Positions 56,245-64,000 of a stretch of DNA of 64,000 nt are shown here, one piece after another. The notes beneath the pieces are model-generated. The model was not told where the DNA came from and did no database searches. It saw only the letters and a list, made by a program, of their open reading frames with translations. Origin of the DNA: Coniochaeta sp. PMI_546 (lineage: Eukaryota; Ascomycota; Sordariomycetes; Coniochaetales; Coniochaetaceae); the NCBI GenBank assembly GCA_021432605.1, contig MU271157.1, positions 496,001 to 560,000 of the forward strand, given 5' to 3'. Position 1 is the first letter of the stretch; each line of letters opens with the position of its first letter. The position numbers were made by a program, and so were the translations under genes.

Positions 56245-58891
56245 AGTATCAGCCAGATAATACTTGGACCGAGAAATACACTTATTTCGTGAATTCTCCC
56301 CTTGACCTGCCGTTTTCGATGGCTGGGCATTTAGCATATGGGATGCCGGTTTGGGAAAGTGCGAGATTCACGCCGGAGATTGTCACATTTCCAAGATCCA
56401 TCTCGTGGGCCAAGCATTCCTTGTCAGGAACGGCGGTCCATATGCACAGTTCGGTGACGATCAGTAATAGGACCTGACTGCGAATCGACGGACCAAGATG
56501 TCATCGGTAGTGTACACGTGTAGTTACCATAGCAGGCTTCTGGAATCCTTGCTGGAAGCCTGGCGATGGTCTCACTAAAACCTCTGCGAAAGCGTATCCA
56601 GCACATGGCTGTAGCCGATGCTCGTAAATGTGATGAGTCCCGTCGTTTCACTAGTCGAGAGCGTATTGTGAGATAACTCAACCGCTCCAAAGCGGTCCGG
56701 ATGCTCAATTCTCCGTTGTGTCAGCCCGAGACGTGTGGCGGGAGTCAATGCCTTCCAAGCTCTCTATCTTGCGAATTCTGCCGTCCCAAGAACACTTACA
56801 TAGTAAGTGGTATTGCGAAGTTAAGGTTTGGATGTCGTCGCAAATCCGCCAAGCTACAACTCCGTCAAGCACAAGTATGACCTTGATACGTCCGGGCCAA
56901 CACGTGTATACGTACTACAGCAATCGCATATGCAAGCAGGACGATATGCTTGCAGGCTTGGGGTTTGGGAGGGTGTCTGTCTTGGCAAAAGAAAATCTCT
57001 CAGTCGAGCGTTTCTGCGAGTTGTTGTCCACACGATCGTCATTGGGTACAGTATGTGACAAGCCAGCCACAGTCGTAAACACATCGAAGCCAAGATTCCT
57101 GCCGCCAAGAAGGAATGGTTTCGCTTTGTAATGGCTGGAGTGCAATATGTCGTAAGCTGGGTCTTTTCCCAAGACACAAACAACCATGGCTTGCAAACTT
57201 GCACCGATTCAAGCTGTTTCTCAGACGTTCAGGGATGGCGTCTGTTTGGGCAAGGGAAGACAACGGTCAATAGTTAGTAGGCTTGGATATATAAAGCTAG
57301 ACAGCGTGAGGGCTCCAACGTATTCGCGCCCAACAGTATCACTAGCAACAACAAATCTAGATCTGTGCTACTGCTGCGAAGTGGGAGTTAAGTGGGTAGC
57401 TTATAGGGCAAACAGGCGTCTAAGCCAGTTGAACTGGCACCTTCAATTGGTTGGCCACTGTTACCCAGAGCGTGCTCGTGATAGGAGACTCACATTGTGA
57501 CCGCGGACGTAGGTGGCTGAGGCCTCTCCGGAACACTTGGGTTAAGCGCTCCGCGCATTCCGCCAGTCCGTCATGACTCCGAACGGTGGCCGATTCGACG
57601 AGGAGCTTGTCTGGCCTGCCTGGCATGTCTGGCAAAGTGTGTCGGATAGAACAGACACGGCGGCAAAAATGATCGGGAGTTTGAAATCATTGCCGGACGG
57701 GAAACCAGGTGTGCTGAAGAGGCGACAATACCAAGAGCACTGCCCCTTATTATGGTTTTTGCTGAACGGGGTTTCAGCGGATGAGAGCACCAAGACGGTC
57801 ATAGCAGCTCGCTTGAATCAGATAAGATCTTGGCGCGATGTAGTGGCAGGTAGTGCTGGCTTCAGGCCGCCTTCCGGCACCCTACACGTGTACACTAGTT
57901 CTCTAAGCGTTGGATCAACAGCGGTGGGCGGCGATCCTGCGGCGTTGCGCTGCGACGATTGATCTCCATATCTGACTCCAAACAAGTGCCTTGAAGTGTA
58001 CACTATTTCGTCAGAAGCCCAGGGCAAAAGTTGCATACCATACCGGTCCCGATCTGGACGAAGATGCTCTCTGGCAGGTCTGGCTCCAAACGCACAAAAT
58101 GCACAAGTGGGCCCGTTATGGGGGCGTTGAGACCCATGTCGATCCGAAGTCACCCTTGTCTCGGCGGCGATGATGATTCGCTCATGTCACAGCACAGCCT
58201 CAAGGCCAAGACCCTTGGCCCGGACAGGCCCATAATTCCTTGACCCAATTTCGAGCGGGAGGGCGCCTTACTTTGTTTGTATTGCCGGTACGGAGATACA
58301 TCAACTTACAATTCTGATGAAGTTGGCGGACGGCAAGAGGTACGCACCACTTCCATTGCTTCACTCCCCCAGGTCTTTTCGTCTTTCTTCACGCCGGACG
58401 CTGATATCATTGCTAAGCGAACAAGCATTCACCTTGATGTATTGACTCGGCCAAGATGCGCAGTATCTAGATATTGAGGCCTTCCCTACGAGACACCAGC
58501 CTCTTACAGACTTCTTAATCTGAGCAGCTCGCTCGCCTTTCTCTCCTTAATGCACCGACCAACTCGAGTGACGACCTGCCTCGCCAACACTACCACAACT
58601 TCGAGTCTCTCACCAGGAACCACTTGTATATCCTGGCCAACCGCGTAATCGACAACTGCTGAGGAAAAATATACGCTCTGTGGCGTGTCGAGAGGCAGCA
58701 GTTCGGCCGGAATCTTTGACGGTCGCTCGTCATTCGCCCCGTCTAGGAGTAGCTGGTTCTGCCTTTCCGCTCAGCCTCATCTGTTGATGTAAATCCTCCC
58801 CACCGTCAGACATCCTCTTTGTTCGCCCCAGCCAGGCTGTGCTTCCAGATATGCTGACGAAACCCGCCCAGATTCCCTTGGTATCTCAGCA

Positions 58892-61800
58892 ATGTCTGCC
58901 TCCGACCCTGATGGAGGCGCGGCCTCCACGCCGACGAGGCGACCTAGAGCGTAAGTCTTCTATAGAGATGCCCCGACTGCCCATATCATGTCGGTCTAAC
59001 GTTTTCTGTAGCCCAACAATTACCATCGACACCGTGAACGCGAGCACTCCTCAGCCAACAGAGACCGAGTCTCATCCGTACCAAGCGAACTCCACCTCGC
59101 CCACATCACCAACACGGGACAGTCTTGCACCGGCCGCCGAACCCATGGCAAGCGATTGGACAGCTTCTCACCAGAGAAGTCTATCTGGTCAACGACCCGA
59201 AGTACACGCCATCAGAACCTCCGAAAGCAAGGATAGTCGACCGACAAGTCCACACAATGTCTCGAGCCCTGTCACATCACGGGGGAACGATCGCGGCTTC
59301 CTCTCAGTGCCGAGTAACCTAAGATCAAGACAGAATTCCGTCGATAGCGATGATGGACAGAAGTCATTCACCTCGTCTCAAGGGGACACAGTGGTTGGAA
59401 GCTCAGCGGCAGGTGAGAAACTGGGAAAATTGTCATCCAGTCGGGGTTCGGACAACGAAACCGTTATGAATGACGACACTGCTTTGAAGCCGGATCAGGG
59501 GAACGAAGATGATTTCAAAGTGGAAAACAACCCTTTCGCCTACACGCCCGGTATGCTGAATAAGATGTTCAACCCCAAAAGTCTGGCGGCATTTTACAAA
59601 TTGGGTGGTTTGGCTGGGTTGGAGAAAGGACTTCGGAGCGACCGCCACGCAGGCCTGAGTATCGACGAATCTCACCTGGAAGGAGCTGTAACATTCGAGG
59701 AGGCTACACGCCAAGCGCACGACAAAGCAACGGATGAGGGTGCTTTGGAGCCAAGGCATCCCCCTGCGCCCTCCCATTCTGGACATGGCTCCTCTGGAAA
59801 GCACAACGAAAACTTCATCGACCGGAAACGGGTTTTTAGCGATAACAGGCTTCCGGTAAAGAAGGGAAAATCCCTACTGCAGCTCATGTGGATCACCTAC
59901 AACGACAAGGTGTTGATACTCCTGTCGATCGCTGCGGTCGTGTCTCTGGCTATCGGGCTGTACCAGACCTTTGGACAGTCGCACCCTGACGGCGAAGCGC
60001 CTGTCGAATGGGTCGAGGGTGTCGCCATCATCGTTGCTATCGTCATCGTCGTCATCGTCGGCTCGTTGAACGATTATCAAAAGGAGCGACAGTTCGCTAA
60101 ACTGAACAAGAAAAAGCAGGACCGCTTGGTGAAGGTGATACGATCAGGGAAGACCATCGAGATTTCCATCTTCGATATCCTCGTTGGCGATGTCCTTCAC
60201 CTCGAACCTGGAGACATGGTGCCTGTCGATGGTGTTTTGATTCAGGGGTTCAATGTCAAATGTGATGAATCTCAAGCTACTGGAGAGTCCGACATCATCA
60301 AGAAGCGGGCGGCGGATGAGGTGTATGCCGCAATCGAAAACCACGAAGACCTGAAGAAGATGGACCCTTTCATCCAGTCCGGTGCCCGCGTCATGGAAGG
60401 CGTCGGCACCTTTATGGTCACATCTACCGGCATCTACTCGAGTTATGGCAAAACACTCATGGCTCTTAACGAGGACCCCGAGATAACGCCTCTCCAGTCA
60501 AAGCTGAACGTCATTGCCGAGTACATCGCGAAGCTCGGCGGCGCTGCTGGTCTTCTCCTCTTCATTGTCTTGTTCATCAAGTTCCTGGCCCAGTTGCCGA
60601 AGATGACGAACGTGACTCCGGCAGACAAGGGCAAAAACTTTATCGAAATCTTCATTGTGGTCGTCACTATCATCGTTGTTGCAGTTCCTGAAGGTCTTCC
60701 TCTTGCTGTCACTCTAGCTTTGGCATTTGCAACGACTAGGATGCTCAAGGACAACAATCTTGTCCGTCACCTCAAGGCTTGCGAGGTCATGGGAAATGCA
60801 ACGACTATCTGCTCAGACAAGACAGGAACACTTACCCAGAACAAGATGCAAGTCGTCGCGGCTACTGTGGGCACCAGCCACCGTTGCGGTGCCGTCACCA
60901 GCCCTGACGGGCAGAGTCCTGCCAGCCCGACTGAGAAGGATGTCACTCCACAGGAGCTTGTGGCATCGTTAGCCCCTACCGTCAAAGAACTTCTGTTGAA
61001 GTCCATCTCGCTCAACTCGACGGCATTTGAAGGCGAACTGGACGGAGTCAAGACCTTCATTGGATCGAAGACCGAGACTGCTCTGCTCATCTTTGCTCAA
61101 GAGTTTCTCGCCATGGGACCAATCAACGAGGAACGTGCCAACGCCAAGATCCTTCAATTGATTCCCTTCGATTCTGGACGCAAATGCATGGGTGTCGTCG
61201 TTCAGATGGAGAATGGCAAGGCCCGGCTCTATGTGAAGGGTGCGTCAGAGATCATGTTGGAAAAGTGCACACAAATTCTCCGTGATCCATCCAAGGATCT
61301 GTCGACTACTACACTCACGGACGACAACCGTGAAACGATTACGAATCTGATCGAGTCATACGCCATGAACTCGCTCCGAACTATTGGCATCATCTATCGG
61401 GACTTTGAAAGGTGGCCCCCACGTGCAGCCCGCCGGGTAGATGGCGACCGAGATGAGATTGCTTTCGAAGATATCTGCCGGTCCATGGTGTTTGTCGGAA
61501 TGGTTGGAATCAAAGATCCCCTTCGTCCTGGTGTACCAGAAGCTGTCAAGGACTGCCAGAAGGCTGGTGTCGTCGTCCGTATGGTCACTGGTGACAACAA
61601 AATCACTGCTCAGGCCATCGCTCAAGACTGTGGTATTCTCACGCCCAACAGCATCGTGATGGAGGGTCCCGAGTTCCGCAACTTGTCTAAGGAGAAGCAG
61701 ATCGAGATCATCCCCATGCTTCACGTCTTGGCTCGGTCTAGTCCGGAAGACAAGCGCATTCTGGTCAAGCGTCTTAAGGACATGGGCGAGACTGTCGCTG

Positions 61801-63341
61801 TTACTGGAGATGGTACGAACGATGCACCCGCCCTGAAGATGGCCGATGTGGGCTTCTCCATGGGCATCGCCGGAACAGAGGTCGCCAAAGAGGCTTCTGC
61901 CATTATCCTGATGGACGACAACTTCAACTCCATCGTTAAGGCCCTGAAGTGGGGTCGTGCCGTCAATGACGCCGTCAAGCGATTTCTCCAGTTCCAGCTT
62001 ACGGTCAACATTACTGCTGTTGTCCTCACATTTGTATCTGCCGTGTCCAACAACGATGAATCGTCGGTGTTGACGGCCGTGCAGCTGTTGTGGGTTAATC
62101 TGATCATGGACACGCTCGCTGCCCTGGCTCTAGCTACGGATCCTCCGGTGGACAGCGTTCTCGATCGCAAGCCCGAGAGGAAGGGTTCGTCGATCATCAC
62201 CACCACGATGTGGAAGATGATCATTGGACAGGCCATTTATCAGCTACTTATCACGTTCCTGATTTACTTTGGCTCGCCCGGCATTCTTCCCGCCTATGAT
62301 CCTGATGTCACAGATGACGAGGTTCAAACACTGGTCTTCAACACATTCGTGTGGATGCAGATTTTCAACCAGTGGAAGTAAGTTATACACACATTACGCG
62401 TATTATAGACCTTTCTAACCATGTATCACAGTAACCGACGTCTTGACAACAAGTTCAACATCTTTGAGGGCCTAACGAAGAACTGGTTCTTTATCGGCAT
62501 CAGCACCCTTATGATCGGTGGCCAGGTCCTCATCGTTATGGTTGGTGGGCGAGCTTTCAACATCGCGCACGACAAGCAGACGCCAGCAATGTGGGCTTAC
62601 GCCATCATCCTGGGCTTCCTCTCCATTCCGGTCGGAATAATTATCCGTCTGATTCCGGACAGCCTCGTGGCGAAACTGGTGCCGGAGTTCATCAAGCGCA
62701 AGGCGCATCCAAAGGTTCCAGGCATAAACGTCTCGGATGACGAAGAGCGCTTCGACCAATACCCTCTTCCCCTCGCAGACGTTAGGGACGAACTCGCTTT
62801 CCTGAAGCGCATGAAGGGAGGTCGCATCAACAACCTCAAGTTCGCCATCCAGAACCCGCGCGACTTCCTGCCCAAGTCAAAGAGCCCTTCGCACAGCAGG
62901 GAGCACTCGCGCTCAAACTCGATGAGCCTCCGTATTCCGCAGACACCTACCAGGGAGGATAGCTTCGGCAGTCATTCGCCTGCCCCGACTCCTGACTCTC
63001 GGAAACGGAGCCGCAGCATGCGGTCCAGGTCGAACAGTGCTCTCGGTGCTCCGACGGTCATGGCCGGTATTGTCGCTGGTAGTATTGCTGCCGGCTGGTC
63101 GCCCATCGACCGTCGAGGTGAACCTGACTTTGGCCAGTTCCCGAAGCCATCGCCGAGCACCAAGAGCTCCCAAGACAAGGAGACATCTCATCCATCACAG
63201 CTGTCCCGGCAAGGCTCTTCTGTACTCGGCGAAGGGGCTATGGTTGACGAGCCCCAGGATATTGCCGAGGCGAGGGCTAGTGATGTGCCGACTTTGAGCG
63301 TTCCCACGCCGCCCAAGCTGGGAAAGAAATCTGTTTCTTAG
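58892..63341 (+). CDS. pmc1: P-type Ca2+-transporting ATPase (PMCA/Pmc1 type)
   Basis: Three exons (58892-58950, 59012-62377, 62432-63341) encode 1444 aa. The first intron follows only 20 codons; the second joins FNQW to NNRRLDNKFNIFEG. A Ser/Thr-rich cytosolic N-terminus of about 230 residues precedes the catalytic core. Motifs include DESQATGES (actuator domain), PEGLPLAVTLALAFATTRM (helix 4 Ca2+ site), CSDKTGTLTQNKM (phosphorylated Asp, near residue 620), KGASEIMLEKC (nucleotide domain), TGDGTNDAPALKMADVGFSM (hinge) and LLWVNLIMDTLAALALATD (helix 6 site). The order and the family length fit fungal vacuolar or plasma-membrane PMCA pumps such as yeast Pmc1, which move Ca2+ out of the cytosol using ATP. 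The C-terminal tail (about 300 residues) is Ser/Arg/Pro-rich (SRSNSMSLRIPQTP, RSMRSRSNSAL), probably phospho-regulated. The ATG directly precedes MSASDPDGG and the splice gives an uninterrupted frame. Confidence 0.95.
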
Positions 63342-64000
63342 AAAGATCTGAGCGTTGAGAGGAAACATGGTCCCAACGGAGAACGTATCCTCTACGGCAT
63401 GTTGAGACGACCGGAGAGTCTTCCGGTGGTGCTCCATCGTCAGCCAGCGGCATCAACATCAAGCAGCACGCCTGCAGACAGTAAAGGAGGAGTCCGCAAG
63501 CGTTTGGCCCAGCCGTAACGATCACGACGAAGCTAAGAGGCGCGGGATGCTGCTGCTCGAGGCCAGCCTACGACTTTTGGAACTATCCGCATTCTATCAC
63601 CTTCGCCGACTTGGATAGCATTGCGCTCTTCACCCTTGAGTGTTGTAACCCTCAGCACGCGTGTGGTTGTACAGTTTGTAACACGTGCAGCATTTGTGTA
63701 CCGGCGCATTTTCGGTGACGGCGTTCAGGTTCTGGTAACCTTATAGGGCAACAGGGGCATGGTGGCTTTTTTTGGCCGAATACAACTCGTTTTCTTCTTT
63801 TTTTTGTCAATACCTTTTGGTGGTTGGAGAGCGAGGCCACTTCCTTGTGGTGGTGGCCCTTTAGATGTTTGGTGGTGGCAGAGCATGGCACGGCATAGCA
63901 TGGCACGGCAGGTGTGGCAGCGAGCGCCGCATTGAGACGCAGCAACAACAAAAAGTATTTCCTGTTTGTCAGTTTATACTACTAGAGAGCAAAGCATCGC
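63342..64000. other. 3' flank of the Ca2+ ATPase gene
   Basis: This region contains the 3' end of the pump gene and flanking DNA up to the window edge. A T-rich run (TTCTTCTTTTTTTTG, about 63792-63806) and short GGCATGGCACGGCA-type repeats (63882-63910) are present. No other gene is supported. Confidence 0.4.

Larger units (their letters stand above)
54622..58891. other. gene-free 4.3-kb stretch with diverged repeats
   Basis: I find no supported gene between the TTL-like gene and the Ca2+ ATPase. Open frames are short and overlap on both strands. The stretch contains a diverged repeat at 54968-55407, three perfect GTATATCAC units at 56218-56244 and three copies of TACACGTGTA (55135, 56513, 57883). 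The last few hundred bases serve as promoter and leader of the ATPase gene. Confidence 0.5.

Noticed and set aside
1-64000. tRNA, rRNA, CRISPR, telomeric repeat arrays and viral or LTR fossils
   Set aside because: Scanning for B-box-like GGTTCRANNCC motifs, regularly spaced repeats, TTAGGG arrays, long terminal repeats and polymerase motifs gave nothing convincing. A faint short tRNA or RNA gene could be missed by eye.

Overview
The window looks like chromosomal DNA of a filamentous ascomycete (Pezizomycotina). The real genes carry short introns (about 50-100 nt) with GTAAGT/GTACGT-type donors. They include a highly reducing polyketide synthase with fungal domain order, a CHY zinc-finger protein, a DASH-complex Duo1, an Rnh202-type RNase H2 subunit and a fungal vacuolar-type Ca2+ ATPase. 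Class or genus cannot be fixed from the sequence alone.

Layout. Positions 1-10609 hold no gene I can support, but do hold a cluster of GTGTAC/GTACAC inverted repeats near 7.8-8.8 kb. A CHY zinc-finger protein follows (10610-12691, minus). After another sparse stretch come two metal transporters in divergent orientation: a Mn-type CDF carrier (17477-19061, minus, six exons) and a ZIP carrier (21126-22744, plus, six exons). Next is a compact biosynthetic locus: a reducing polyketide synthase (24448-31455, minus, six exons), then, divergently, an FSH/LovG-type serine hydrolase (32470-33398) and a family-1 UDP-glycosyltransferase (34148-35850). Together they suggest a glycosylated or polyol-linked, unmethylated reduced polyketide whose chain is released in trans by the hydrolase.

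From 36.6 to 42.6 kb lie three related genes of a family I do not recognise (397, about 148 and 426 aa). They share a C-terminal core; two share intron positions and the third has no introns. From 43.0 to 54.6 kb the window becomes gene-dense housekeeping DNA: Mcm10 (minus), RNase H2 subunit B (plus), Duo1 (minus), an S/T-P-rich probable nuclear protein (plus), a SurE-like phosphatase (plus) and a TTL-like ATP-grasp protein (plus). The last two are the halves of yeast Pby1 and can be joined in frame by a plausible intron. The two divergent promoters in this block (Mcm10/RNase H2B and Duo1/453-aa protein) carry ACGCGT/ACGCGA clusters of the kind bound by MBF-type G1/S factors.

From 54.6 to 58.9 kb there is another gene-free stretch, with a diverged repeat of about 195-bp spacing and three copies of the 10-bp palindrome TACACGTGTA. 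A complete Pmc1-like Ca2+ ATPase (58892-63341, plus, three exons) ends the window. I saw no rRNA, tRNA, CRISPR array, recognisable transposon or viral fossil.
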